From: Pseudobutyrivibrio sp.
Lineage (GTDB): Bacteria; Bacillota; Clostridia; Lachnospirales; Lachnospiraceae
NCBI GenBank assembly: GCA_024697025.1
Contig: JAILGH010000082.1
Location: forward strand, 79,551 to 143,550
DNA: 64,000 nucleotides
Direction of reading: 5' to 3'
The translations under genes were made by a program, and so were the position numbers. Positions 15,901 to 25,185 of this stretch are shown here, in pieces. The stretch's first letter is position 1. The number at the start of each line of letters is the position of its first letter. A model generated the notes under the pieces. The model did no database searches. It saw only the letters and a program-made list of their open reading frames with translations, and was not told the origin of the DNA.

Positions 15901-18571
15901 ATAATCGGCTATCGTGGCAGGTAAAATAAATTGTCTGCCTATCAGCTGCTATTTTGTGAAGGAGCTTTAGTGACTCCTTTATTTTGTTGTCATCCAGATT
16001 GGTGAATGGATCATCCAAAATAAGGATTGGCTTTTCCTCTGGATAGAGCACATCTACCAATGCAAGTCGTGAGCACAGTGCTACCAAATCCTGATATCCC
16101 TGAGAAAGATACTCGGCGCTCTTGGTGCTTCCAGAATATGAAAGCTTAATATTCAAATCCATATCCAGCTCAAAGTCATCTACTGCATAGCCTGACTTGG
16201 TGCCGTTTGGACCATCTATCAGACTGAGATACTTGTGCAATCCATTTTGAAGTGGCTGCATGTACTTTGCCTGGAAGCTCTCTCTTGCTTTTTGAAGCAA
16301 GTCCTCTGTCTTTGAAAGCAGCTCAGAATTTTTCCTGTATTCCTTTTCCTGAATTTCCAAACGCTCAATCTGCTCATAAACATCAGACAGTCTTTCCACT
16401 TCTTCAAGGGCCTGGGACAAGTTGTCCTTTTCCTGGTGAATTTGCTTGGTTAAATCCATTATCTGATCATCCAGAAGCTGTTGCCACTGTTGTAAATCAT
16501 TCACAGACTGCACCTGCTCGTTTACATCATAAAGCTTTTCAAAGTTGGCTATCTCTTCCTTTAGGCCAGCGATTCTATCTGATATAGTCTGGTATTCTTT
16601 GCGGTTGAGACCTATAGACTGAATCTGCTCAGCTATTTCTAGTGACTTATCCACTGGAAACTGCGACAATGCCTTTGCTATACCTAAAGATAAAGTCTCG
16701 ATAGTAGCTTCATGGGCCTTAATCTCCTGCTGAGTCTCTAAGTATTTGCTGTAGCGCTCCGCATCCTTTTTGAGATTGGCTAAAAACTTATACTCATCCA
16801 AATCATCATATAGGTTGAGACCATAGTGAGTTGCAAAAGGCTGAATCTTGGTGTAGAGCTCAAGCTGCAAATCTGCAAGCTTATCTAAAGTACCTTCAGC
16901 ATCGATGTGTCTGGACTTTTCCTCTTCTAAAAGATGTCTGTACTGGTCAAGCTTACGACGGATTTCGTAAACATTTTCCTGCATAGTATCAGCTCTGGTA
17001 AGAAGGAAGTGCGATAGGAACTCCTGGCATTTTTCCTGATACTCACGAAGCTCTAGCTTAGTGATTTCCTGGTCAGATTCCTCATCCGCTATTCTATCCT
17101 CGTAATCAGACTGAAACCTAATCCTGTCGACATGTGCCTTTCGTCCAGCGACAATAAGCGTCACCACATCTACTACTATGGCAACAGCACTAAATATTTC
17201 AACAATACGGCCAGTCTCATTTCCAATGTATTTTCTAAATAAAAGACCTATAAGAACAAAAACAATAAGTAGCACTATTCCAAGTACATACCAAACTCTA
17301 ATATTGCTTTGGCTGCTGTGCTTAAGCTCTGCTTCCTTCTCAGCCTTAAGCTTATTTAGCTTGTCCTTGCTACCTTCTATACGTGCCTCAAGGCCAGTAA
17401 TAAGTGTAGTCTCATGCTCAATATCAGCAAGCTCTTCATCTGTAGGAAGCTTTTTATCAAAGAAAAACTTTAACTCTGAAAGCTGGCGATTGGACTCCTC
17501 AGAAAGCTTAGAATGCTCTGCCTTGGCTCTCAGCTCAGCAAGCTGTGTGGCCATTTGGTTCCATTCTTCAAAGTTTTCCTCGCTAGGAATTCCATTTTCA
17601 AATGGCGCTGCAAAAATAGGCTGCTCCTTATTTTGCTCCTCCTCAAGCACGCTAAGAGCCCTCTTGTGAACCGCCAAATCACGCTCATTCTGCTCTAATT
17701 CTGCTATATAATTATCATCTGGAATGCCCGCGGCAAAGAAGGTATCAAGCTCTGATAACTTCTCCTGCTCCTTTTCAAGGTTCTCCTTGTGAGTCTTATA
17801 GGCTCCTAGTTCCTGCTCTTTCTTACTCTGAAGCTGAATTGTTTCAGCAAGCTTGGCCTTCTGGGCAGCAAGCTTGTCAAGATTTTCCTGCTTTTCTTCC
17901 ATAAGAGCACTCATTGACTCTACGCCTTCCTCGATGGCTGGAAGCTTCTCGTAGTCCTCTTTTAGTTTATTTATCTCAAGCTTAACTCCATAGAGCTTAC
18001 CTGGATTGATCTTGCTATTTCTAGTGTAACCAACTCTTGCTTCCTTCACGCTCTTAAGTGCCACGTCAAAGTTGCTAATATCGTCCTTTGCAGCCGCAAG
18101 ATTACCCATCTTGGCATTCAAGGAATCGGTCATTGCTGTTGCCACAGCAAGCTGTGGAATATAGACACTCTTTTCAAAAGAATCTCTATCCACTCTGAAT
18201 AATTCCTCGCCTATATCCTCAGTATAATCCTCCGACTCAAGGCCGGTGGTATTGTTGTAGAGCACAAAGGTATCGTCCTTGTCAGTTTTGCCAAAGGTAC
18301 GCTCTATTCGATACTCCTTGCCCTGGGCAGAAAAAACGATATTTCCACCGCAGAGACTTCCATCCCATGGAAGATAGTGGTTACGCTCTAACAGCTTTTT
18401 TTTAGTATTTGGAGAGTATTCCAATCCGTAAAACATGGCCTTCATAAAGACAGAAAAAGTGGTCTTGCCCCATCCATTTTCCTCAAGAATAGAATTGAAG
18501 CCCTCATCAAAGTAATATGAAAATTCTTTTATTTTGCCAAAATGGGCAATGTAGCATGAAATTAACTTCAT
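15899..18571 (-). CDS. SbcC/YhaN-like AAA ATPase with coiled coils
   Basis: An 890-residue SMC/Rad50-like ATPase. The N-terminal Walker A is ENGWGKTT (31-38). Long coiled coils occupy about 190-430 and 490-790. Two membrane segments (about 428-475) sit in the middle, a hallmark of YhaN rather than classic SbcC. The C-terminal lobe has the signature LSQGYQDL (about 822) and the Walker B/D-loop PILILDDPFTNLDD (about 849). With its SbcD-like partner it should form a nuclease complex processing DNA ends, here tethered to the membrane. Its ATG overlaps the partner's stop by 4 bp (ATGA). Confidence 0.88.
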   Translation of the reverse strand: MKLISCYIAHFGKIKEFSYYFDEGFNSILEENGWGKTTFSVFMKAMFYGLEYSPNTKKKLLERNHYLPWDGSLCGGNIVFSAQGKEYRIERTFGKTDKDDTFVLYNNTTGLESEDYTEDIGEELFRVDRDSFEKSVYIPQLAVATAMTDSLNAKMGNLAAAKDDISNFDVALKSVKEARVGYTRNSKINPGKLYGVKLEINKLKEDYEKLPAIEEGVESMSALMEEKQENLDKLAAQKAKLAETIQLQSKKEQELGAYKTHKENLEKEQEKLSELDTFFAAGIPDDNYIAELEQNERDLAVHKRALSVLEEEQNKEQPIFAAPFENGIPSEENFEEWNQMATQLAELRAKAEHSKLSEESNRQLSELKFFFDKKLPTDEELADIEHETTLITGLEARIEGSKDKLNKLKAEKEAELKHSSQSNIRVWYVLGIVLLIVFVLIGLLFRKYIGNETGRIVEIFSAVAIVVDVVTLIVAGRKAHVDRIRFQSDYEDRIADEESDQEITKLELREYQEKCQEFLSHFLLTRADTMQENVYEIRRKLDQYRHLLEEEKSRHIDAEGTLDKLADLQLELYTKIQPFATHYGLNLYDDLDEYKFLANLKKDAERYSKYLETQQEIKAHEATIETLSLGIAKALSQFPVDKSLEIAEQIQSIGLNRKEYQTISDRIAGLKEEIANFEKLYDVNEQVQSVNDLQQWQQLLDDQIMDLTKQIHQEKDNLSQALEEVERLSDVYEQIERLEIQEKEYRKNSELLSKTEDLLQKARESFQAKYMQPLQNGLHKYLSLIDGPNGTKSGYAVDDFELDMDLNIKLSYSGSTKSAEYLSQGYQDLVALCSRLALVDVLYPEEKPILILDDPFTNLDDNKIKESLKLLHKIAADRQTIYFTCHDSRL

Positions 18572-19653
18572 TCGATATCCTCCCCCATAATGGCTCTTAT
18601 GCCAATTTCTATAATCTTGGCCTTCTCTTCCTCGTCCATATCTTGAGCCTGCACTAAGCGCACAAACTCACCCTTTAGCGACTTGTCATACTGGAAGCTG
18701 TCATAGTCCACTAAGGTCTTAGTCCTGTCGTAGCATTTTACAAAGAAATATTTATTTTCAAAAAGTCTAACGAATCTTGTAATATCCAAGTCATCATCAA
18801 GCTCTCTCTCACCTGTGATGACAAATTTAACCAAATCCTGTGGATCCACGTCATCTAGCAATTCTCTGGCCTTTGCAACAGTAGCCTGAATGTCCATATC
18901 TGCTGTGACCTCCACCTCTATCTCGTGGAGACGACGCTTTGCAAATGGAATAAACTCGGAGGTGATTTTGCCATCCTCAATTTCAAGGACAACAAAGCCC
19001 TTGTCCCCAGTCTCGTCAAAGCCTCTACCTTCGAGACAGCCAGGGTAACAGTATACGCCCCTGTCATCAAGCTGCTCATAAATATATTTATGAACATGCC
19101 CCAGGGCCAAATAGTCTATGAACTTACCTTTTAGTGAACTTGTGTTGATGATTTCTGCGCCATCCTTGCCATCGTAATCCGACTGCTGACCGTGGAGCAT
19201 AACGATGTTGGTAGCGGCAGAATCCAGAGCCAGACGCTGGGACATAGTGCTGATGTTAGAACCATTGATTTCCATGCCGGTGATAACTACATCCTCACAG
19301 TTGTAGCTAGTCCATCCCTCGTCTGTAAAGATATGAAAATTGACAGGCACTTCGTCTATGCCTGCTTCCATAAAATCGCATCTATCGTGATTACCCTTAA
19401 GGTAATAGAAATCTATCTCAGGGTGAGCCAAAATTTGCTCCACCACTCTCTTCTTAACTTCTTTTCGAATATGAGTCTTGTCAAATAAATCTCCTGCAAT
19501 AAGAATAGCTCTCACCTGATTGTTTACGGCATAATCTACCATACGCTCATAGGTTTCAATCAACTCTGAGCGTCTGAGTAATGCCTGTTCCTTATCCAGA
19601 TTGCTTTCCATTTTGGAGTCTAAGTGCAGGTCTGCACAATGAATAATTCGCAT
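18568..19653 (-). CDS. SbcD/YhaO-like metallophosphoesterase
   Basis: A 361-residue calcineurin-like phosphoesterase, the nuclease subunit paired with the ATPase downstream. Metal-binding motifs are in order: HCADLHLDSK (Asp and His near residues 8-10), AGDLFD (about 51-56), KGNHDR (about 87-92), and the GQQSD and ALGHVHKY blocks. A C-terminal capping region contacts the ATPase in this family. Known relatives degrade double-stranded DNA ends with Mn2+. Translation of the downstream ATPase is probably coupled through the ATGA overlap. Confidence 0.9.
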   Translation of the reverse strand: MRIIHCADLHLDSKMESNLDKEQALLRRSELIETYERMVDYAVNNQVRAILIAGDLFDKTHIRKEVKKRVVEQILAHPEIDFYYLKGNHDRCDFMEAGIDEVPVNFHIFTDEGWTSYNCEDVVITGMEINGSNISTMSQRLALDSAATNIVMLHGQQSDYDGKDGAEIINTSSLKGKFIDYLALGHVHKYIYEQLDDRGVYCYPGCLEGRGFDETGDKGFVVLEIEDGKITSEFIPFAKRRLHEIEVEVTADMDIQATVAKARELLDDVDPQDLVKFVITGERELDDDLDITRFVRLFENKYFFVKCYDRTKTLVDYDSFQYDKSLKGEFVRLVQAQDMDEEEKAKIIEIGIRAIMGEDIE

Positions 19654-19693
19654 ACAATCTCCCTAACATTTCTCCCCAAACTTAACTTCTATA

Positions 19694-19727
19694 TTCTAGC
19701 ACAAATGTGTCCGAATTGGTGCTAGAA
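19694..19727 (-). terminator. Probable terminator of the twin-receiver gene
   Basis: TTCTAGCAC (19694-19702) pairs with GTGCTAGAA (19719-19727). The trailing T-tract is poor, so it may be only a partial terminator before sbcD. Confidence 0.45.
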
Positions 19728-19740
19728 ATATAAAACTAAA

Positions 19741-20508
19741 TTATTGCTCCACCTGCTTGAGAAAGATATTCTCAATTGCATTGATAATCTTTGTTTGCAT
19801 AGGTGGCTTTACAAAATAGCCTGCTGGTTTGAGATCAAGAACTGCGTCAACGTGCTCCTTGTCAGCAATTCCAGTAAGGAAAATAACAGGGATGTCCTTA
19901 TAGTCCGACTCGGCGCGAATCATCTCTAGAGTCTGCTTGCCATCTACAACTGGCATCTCATAATCAAGAATGATTAAATCTGGCTTGTCCTGACCCAATG
20001 TCTTCATACACTGAGCAGCAGAGGTTGCTAACGTAACTCTATATTTGTCCTGAAGCATGTTACGCATGTTTCTAAGGAGAACTGGATTGTCGTCTACAAC
20101 AATAACGTGGCGTTTTTCTGTCTCTTCCACCGTATTTATAATAACATCTGCATTCATATTAAATTCTTTACAAATTTCTCTAATAATAGTCTCTCGATTT
20201 GGCTGTGCAATATGCTTGCATTGGCCTGTATAATAGTAGGAAATAAATAATTGCTTTTTCTTTTCACGACCATAAGTAAGCACAGGAAGATGTGGATCAT
20301 ACTCCTGTATAGTCTCGAAAACATCAGCATGTAAGTGATCAAAGCTATCTATATCCATCAAAACCATGTCAGGAATATATAGCTTTAGCATACTTTTCAC
20401 TATCTTGGCGCTGTTGGTGCACAGCTGTGTATGGAAGTTGGAGGATAAATATGAATTTACCTCTGAAGCCTCATTTGTAAAATCTCCAACAATAAGTATT
20501 TTCCGCAT
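19741..20508 (-). CDS. Twin-receiver response regulator without output domain
   Basis: A 255-residue protein made of two receiver domains. The first (1-115) keeps an Asp at 52 but lacks the paired acidic residues and the conserved C-terminal Lys-Pro, so it is probably not phosphorylated normally. The second (about 133-250) is canonical: DD at 139-140, phospho-acceptor Asp182 in LDYEMP, Thr in FLTGI and Lys in VKPP. There is no DNA-binding or enzymatic output, so it may act by protein contact or as a phosphate sink. It lies 20 bp downstream of the hybrid kinase and is its likely partner. Confidence 0.85.
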   Translation of the reverse strand: MRKILIVGDFTNEASEVNSYLSSNFHTQLCTNSAKIVKSMLKLYIPDMVLMDIDSFDHLHADVFETIQEYDPHLPVLTYGREKKKQLFISYYYTGQCKHIAQPNRETIIREICKEFNMNADVIINTVEETEKRHVIVVDDNPVLLRNMRNMLQDKYRVTLATSAAQCMKTLGQDKPDLIILDYEMPVVDGKQTLEMIRAESDYKDIPVIFLTGIADKEHVDAVLDLKPAGYFVKPPMQTKIINAIENIFLKQVEQ

Positions 20509-20528
20509 GTGATGTTCTCCTTAAGTAA

Positions 20529-22973
20529 CTACTTTTGCATTTCCTCTATTATCTCTAGTGCTTCATCTGCCTCAAAATTAACAATACTGATATTTAACTT
20601 ATCAACTTTGGCCTGTATTTCATCGTCATAGGAATAAGATGCAATCTGCTTCATGATTTGGTCTGACTGCTCTGACTGATTGACTATAATTGCCATCTTT
20701 AACATTTCAAGTAGAGCGAACAACTCATCCATATCCTCTAGCTTTGGTTTCTCTACCTCCGATGAAAGGACATTTAATCTCTCCTTCATAGCCAGCAATT
20801 CTTCTATGAGGATTGGATTTAAAGCTTTAATGCGCTCCACTAGTCCATCTCTTGCTGCATACTCACACATCTTTGCCAGTCCTCCAAGAGCAGTAGCACC
20901 GATTGTGTTGGCCATACTCTTTACGCCGTGGACTTTTATTCTGTAATCTTCTAGTGAAGAATCTGAACCTAGCTCGTCATAATATCTTTGCAGCTCTTCT
21001 ATCTCGTAGCCAATTGACTCGTAAAAATCTACTGCTGTCTGATACACCATGTTGCTATCTGGAAAATGAAGCAAAGCGTAGTCCCAATCTATTCCTTCTA
21101 CCTCTGGAAGCTCCACTTTTTTGATGCGGTTCTTTCTAGCCTCATCCTTGGCATCAGCTTCGTGATACTCAAGCAAATCTTCTGGAAGAAAATCACGAAT
21201 CATTTTCTCAAGCTGTGCAGGAACAACCGGCTTAGAAAGGAACCCGTGGAATCCGATTGTAAGATAACGTTCCTTTGCGCCTGCTATGGCATTGGCCGTA
21301 AGAGCAATCACCGGTGTGCCAAGGCACTTATTTCCTTCTAAAGATGCCATTGCCTTAAAGGTCTCTACGCCATCCATACCCGGCATCATATGATCAAGGA
21401 AAATCATATCGTAGTGCTGCTTGGTAATTTTATCTAAGCACTCCTCACCACCGGAAGCTTCATCGATATTAACCCTTGCTTCTTTTAACAATGCAACAAA
21501 TACCTTACGATTCATCGCGTTATCATCCACAATTAAGAAATGAGCGTTTGGTGCCTCGAAGCTGGTGCTATATTCATAATTGGATGTGAGCTGATTGAGC
21601 TTTTGCTGAAAATCCCCTATTGGCTCAGGGTCAGCAACCTCTTGGCTGATTGAAAAAGAAAAAGTAGAACCCTCTCCATATACACTCTCAACATTCAATG
21701 TGCTGCCCATCATCTTTAAGAGATTTTGCGTAATAGTCATTCCAAGACCAGCGCCCTCGATGTTTCTGTTACGGCTAACCTCAAGGCGTTCAAAGGAATC
21801 AAACATTCTCTTAATATCCTCTTCCTTTATGCCAATACCCGTATCCTTTACAGAAAAAGAAAGGTCTACAAAGTTTTCAATGGTCTTGTGACTACTAGCA
21901 CTTATTTCAATATATCCTTCATGAGTATATTTTAACGCATTTGTAATTATATTTGTTAATATTTGTTTGATTCTTATATCATCCCCAAGCATATTGCAAG
22001 GAATGTCGTTTGCTATGTTTAATCTAACCTCAAGGTTTTTCTCTTTAGCCCTTAAAGTTACATTATTTAAAACATCGTGCATGAGACTCATAAAGGCATA
22101 TTCTCCCTTTACAATTCCCATCTTGCCAGATTCGATTTTGGTAATATCCAAGATGTCGTTTATTAAAGATAGAAGGTTTTGAGAAGCCGTCTTGATATCC
22201 AAGGCATACTCTTCAACTACCTTTTCAGATGTCTCTCTTAAAATCATTTCATCCATACCCATGATGGTGTTAATTGGAGTACGGATTTCATGTGACATGT
22301 TGGCAAGGAAATTACTCTTTGCCTCAGTCGCACTCTGTGCCTGCTTCTGAGCCTTTTTTGCCTGCAAGGTTTTTTCCAACAGGTCATCATTATTAATAGA
22401 CGCCTGCTTATAAAGTTTGCTATAAACTGACTTTTGAAACTTTACAATAAAACCTATGGCAAAGCCACTGACTAAAAGTGCCTGAACAACATCAAAGTAT
22501 ATGCTCTCTGGGTTAGGAAGTTCGATTACATATTCCGGATGAATATAAGCAATAATATAGCAACCAACTATAATGGCGATATCCGTCAAAAGCATAAATA
22601 AGAAATCCATGCCGTCTAACAGCATGAATATAAAAACTATGCCCATGCAAAACCAACAGGACATACCACTATTTATACCACCAGTCACAAAGAACATTAA
22701 TGGAAAAAGCGCAATACTAACTACAAAGCAAACTGCAATCGTACTGTTCTTGAGTCTGTTCTTTCGATTGGCCATATAGATGCAAATAGCATCAATAACT
22801 GCAGCCACCACAATAACGACTGTCAATAAAATTGACGAGCCGTTAATAACGTTGAAAGGGATTGTAATAACCGCCCCTATAAATCCTGTAATTGTTATGA
22901 TGTTAAATAAGACCAGTTCTGTTGGTAAATCTGAACCAAAGAATTGTCTATTTAGTTCTTTAAATTTTCCCAA
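20529..22973 (-). CDS. Hybrid sensor histidine kinase (membrane-HisKA-HATPase-REC-Hpt)
   Basis: About 814 residues. Six or so membrane helices occupy the first 185 residues, then a linker coiled coil, HisKA with His about 228 in SHEIRTPINTIMG, HATPase (NALKYTHEG, DTGIGI, GAGLGMTI boxes), a receiver (LIVDDNAMNRK, FLDHMMPG, LSKPV) and a C-terminal Hpt domain (VHGVKSMANTIG). It can therefore carry a full phosphorelay. I place the start at the TTG at 22973, six bases after GGGGG. The in-frame GTG at 23024 would sit at the predicted transcription start with no ribosome site. The signal is unknown. Confidence 0.85.
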   Translation of the reverse strand: MGKFKELNRQFFGSDLPTELVLFNIITITGFIGAVITIPFNVINGSSILLTVVIVVAAVIDAICIYMANRKNRLKNSTIAVCFVVSIALFPLMFFVTGGINSGMSCWFCMGIVFIFMLLDGMDFLFMLLTDIAIIVGCYIIAYIHPEYVIELPNPESIYFDVVQALLVSGFAIGFIVKFQKSVYSKLYKQASINNDDLLEKTLQAKKAQKQAQSATEAKSNFLANMSHEIRTPINTIMGMDEMILRETSEKVVEEYALDIKTASQNLLSLINDILDITKIESGKMGIVKGEYAFMSLMHDVLNNVTLRAKEKNLEVRLNIANDIPCNMLGDDIRIKQILTNIITNALKYTHEGYIEISASSHKTIENFVDLSFSVKDTGIGIKEEDIKRMFDSFERLEVSRNRNIEGAGLGMTITQNLLKMMGSTLNVESVYGEGSTFSFSISQEVADPEPIGDFQQKLNQLTSNYEYSTSFEAPNAHFLIVDDNAMNRKVFVALLKEARVNIDEASGGEECLDKITKQHYDMIFLDHMMPGMDGVETFKAMASLEGNKCLGTPVIALTANAIAGAKERYLTIGFHGFLSKPVVPAQLEKMIRDFLPEDLLEYHEADAKDEARKNRIKKVELPEVEGIDWDYALLHFPDSNMVYQTAVDFYESIGYEIEELQRYYDELGSDSSLEDYRIKVHGVKSMANTIGATALGGLAKMCEYAARDGLVERIKALNPILIEELLAMKERLNVLSSEVEKPKLEDMDELFALLEMLKMAIIVNQSEQSDQIMKQIASYSYDDEIQAKVDKLNISIVNFEADEALEIIEEMQK

Positions 22974-23031
22974 CGTTTTCCCCCGTTTTTGCTGCCTATA
23001 TATCCTATTATGTGCAAAATCCACTAATATA

Positions 23032-23060
23032 AATATAATTGAAAATTAGCAAGTTCTCAA
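23032..23060 (-). promoter_or_regulatory. Promoter of the hybrid kinase gene
   Basis: Minus strand: TTGAGA (23060-23055), 17-nt spacer, TATATT (23037-23032). The predicted start of transcription is near 23025, which argues against the GTG at 23024 and for the TTG at 22973 as start codon. Confidence 0.65.
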
Positions 23061-23096
23061 CAAAACTGACAGATAATTTCGTGAAAAATTTGTGAT

Positions 23097-23771
23097 TTAT
23101 ATGTTTTCTATCTGCCAGTCAATTGGCTCTAATCCTTTGGCTTTTAAAAACTCATTTGTCTGACTAAAATGCTTGCATCCAAAGAAGCCTCTATAAGCTG
23201 ACAAAGGACTCGGATGTGGCGCTTTTAAAATCAAGTGATTAGGGTTGTTAAGCTTTGCACATTTCTTGGCTGCCGGCGAGCCCCAAAGCAAGAATACAAT
23301 AGGTCTGTCCTGCTTATTTAGCACGTCGATTGCCGCATCTGTAAACTGCTCCCAGCCAATGTTTGCATGGCTTGCAGCCTGATGTGCCCTAACAGTCAAA
23401 ACGTTGTTAAGCATTAGCACTCCCTGTCTAGCCCACTTCTCAAGGTAGCCGTTGTTTGGAATATAGCATCCCAAATCGTCGTTTAGCTCCTTGTAAATAT
23501 TTACAAGTGAAGGTGGAGTCTTTACCCCTGGCTTTACAGAAAAACAAAGGCCGTGAGCCTGTCCTGGCTCGTGATATGGATCCTGGCCGATTATTACAAC
23601 CTTAACCTTAGATAGAGGTGTAAAATCAAAGGCATTAAAAATGTCGTCAGCAGGAGGGTAAACTACCTGCTGATGATACTCTGACTTTACTGTCTCATAT
23701 AGCTTCCTGTAATAAGGCTTCTTAAATTCCGGTGTTAATGGTTCTAACCAATCATTTGAAATCGCTGACAT
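23097..23771 (-). CDS. ung: Uracil-DNA glycosylase, family 1
   Basis: Removes uracil from DNA to start base-excision repair. The 224-residue length is standard. Motif GQDPYHEPGQAHGLCFSV carries the catalytic Asp (water activation) and the uracil pocket; the C-terminal HPSPLSAYRGFFGCKHF carries the catalytic His and the DNA intercalation loop. LLWGSPAAKK is also conserved. It follows niaR by 20 bp at the end of the nad operon, so it may be co-transcribed under NAD control; there is no obvious functional link. Confidence 0.96.
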   Translation of the reverse strand: MSAISNDWLEPLTPEFKKPYYRKLYETVKSEYHQQVVYPPADDIFNAFDFTPLSKVKVVIIGQDPYHEPGQAHGLCFSVKPGVKTPPSLVNIYKELNDDLGCYIPNNGYLEKWARQGVLMLNNVLTVRAHQAASHANIGWEQFTDAAIDVLNKQDRPIVFLLWGSPAAKKCAKLNNPNHLILKAPHPSPLSAYRGFFGCKHFSQTNEFLKAKGLEPIDWQIENI

Positions 23772-23791
23772 TATGCCTCTCCCTTTTTATC

Positions 23792-24322
23792 TTACTGCAA
23801 AATCCAACTGTCTAGTGGTAACCAATAGCCCTTGGCCTTTAGCTCTTGTTCAATAATGTCTAAGGACTCTTCGCTGTCGGCACTGATGGTGTGATAGTGG
23901 TATCCGCTGGTAGCTGAGCTAAGTGACTTAGACTTACCAGATTCGATGGCCTCCATAAACTCCTTAGCATCTTTTCTTGAGTGAACATTAAGTGGTGCCT
24001 CCAAGCGATTGTAGTATCTGTGATTGATGATGATATTTTCTGCACATCCACCATTGTCTACAATTGTAAAAAGCTCATCTAAAATCTGCTCATCAGTATG
24101 ACGACACTTGATTACTCTCTTACATTTATGATTATCCGTATTTACGATATATCCTCGATTAGTAGAAATAATATCTATTCCATTTGCCCTGATGAGAGCA
24201 ATGTCTGTCACAACCACCTGACGGCTGACATTTAGTTCAGAAGCAAGGGTTGTACCAGAAACAGGCTTATCTGATTTTGCGACTAACTCTACTAGTTTTT
24301 GTCTTCTAGTTTGTCCGTCCAT
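23792..24322 (-). CDS. niaR: Niacin-responsive repressor NiaR
   Basis: A 176-residue repressor of NAD de novo synthesis in Firmicutes, using nicotinate as corepressor. The N-terminal HTH_11 winged helix (about 5-60, SGTTLASELNVSRQVVVTDIALIRANG) is followed by the 3H domain with its conserved His residues (IINHRYYNRL, LNVHSRKDAKEF, SGYHYHTI), which bind metal and ligand. It sits 8 bp downstream of nadC in the operon it is expected to repress, giving negative feedback. A candidate operator overlaps the nadA promoter. Confidence 0.92.
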   Translation of the reverse strand: MDGQTRRQKLVELVAKSDKPVSGTTLASELNVSRQVVVTDIALIRANGIDIISTNRGYIVNTDNHKCKRVIKCRHTDEQILDELFTIVDNGGCAENIIINHRYYNRLEAPLNVHSRKDAKEFMEAIESGKSKSLSSATSGYHYHTISADSEESLDIIEQELKAKGYWLPLDSWILQ

Positions 24323-24330
24323 AATCCCTC

Positions 24331-25185
24331 CTAAACTGAATGAAGATTCTTCATTGAAATATCAAGGATTGGTGCTGAATGTGTAAGTGCACCGCTTGAT
24401 ACGTAATCTACTCCACTGTCGATAATGTTTGCAATGTTTTCCTTTGTAACATTACCAGAGCACTCTGTCTTTGCTCTTCCGTCTATGATTTTAACTGCTT
24501 CTTTCATGGTTGCTACATCCATGTTATCAAGCATGATTATGTCTGCTCCAGCTTCAACAGCTTCCTTGACCTGCTCAAGTGTCTCAGTCTCTATTTCGAT
24601 TTTACGAACAAATGGAGCATATGCCTTGGCAGCCTCGATTGCTTTTGTAATAGAACCGGCTGCACCAATGTGATTATCCTTGAGAAGGATTCCATCTGAA
24701 AGGTTGTAACGGTGGTTCTGTCCGCCACCACATTTTACAGCATATTTTTCAAATATTCTCATATTAGGTGTAGTCTTTCTTGTATCAAGAAGAACTGTCT
24801 TGCTGCCCTTTAAAAGTGAAGCAACCTGATTAGTGTATGTTGCAATTCCGCTCATTCTCTGAAGGTAATTAAGTGCCACACGCTCACCTGATAAAAGTAC
24901 TCTGATATCACCCTTTACCTTTGCCATAAGCTGGCCATTTTTAACCTCATCCCCATCCTTAACATATTTCTCAACAACTGTATCAGGGTCAAGAAGCTTG
25001 AATGTGCGCTCGTAAACATCCATTCCACAGATGATACCATCCTGCTTACAGATAAGGTCAACCTCCCCTGGCTGAGCCTCTGGCATAACAGAATTAGTAG
25101 TTACATCTTCGCTTGATATATCTTCTCTAAGAGCCATTTTGATAAGCTCATCTGCATTAAGTGTCATTGTAATATTGTTGTTCAT
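24331..25185 (-). CDS. nadC: Nicotinate-nucleotide pyrophosphorylase (quinolinate phosphoribosyltransferase)
   Basis: Converts quinolinate and PRPP to nicotinate mononucleotide, CO2 and pyrophosphate in de novo NAD synthesis. The 284-residue length is typical. Visible landmarks are ALREDISSEDVTTNS near the N-terminus, LNYLQRMSGIAT (about 102-113), DTRKTTPNMR (134-143), KCGGGQNHRYNLSDGILLKDNHI, where key basic residues lie, and the barrel end IIMLDNM and CSGNVTKENI. The ATG shares one base with the nadB stop codon (TAATG) and its ribosome site lies inside nadB, so the two are translationally coupled. Confidence 0.96.
   Translation of the reverse strand: MNNNITMTLNADELIKMALREDISSEDVTTNSVMPEAQPGEVDLICKQDGIICGMDVYERTFKLLDPDTVVEKYVKDGDEVKNGQLMAKVKGDIRVLLSGERVALNYLQRMSGIATYTNQVASLLKGSKTVLLDTRKTTPNMRIFEKYAVKCGGGQNHRYNLSDGILLKDNHIGAAGSITKAIEAAKAYAPFVRKIEIETETLEQVKEAVEAGADIIMLDNMDVATMKEAVKIIDGRAKTECSGNVTKENIANIIDSGVDYVSSGALTHSAPILDISMKNLHSV

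Noticed and set aside
16252-17698. Plus-strand open frames opposite the YhaN-like ATPase
   Set aside because: They are shadow frames of coiled-coil codons, Ser/Leu-rich, without start signals.
15899-19653. YhaN/YhaO-like pair as a new anti-phage system
   Set aside because: The pair is a known conserved nuclease-ATPase family, with no defence neighbours here.
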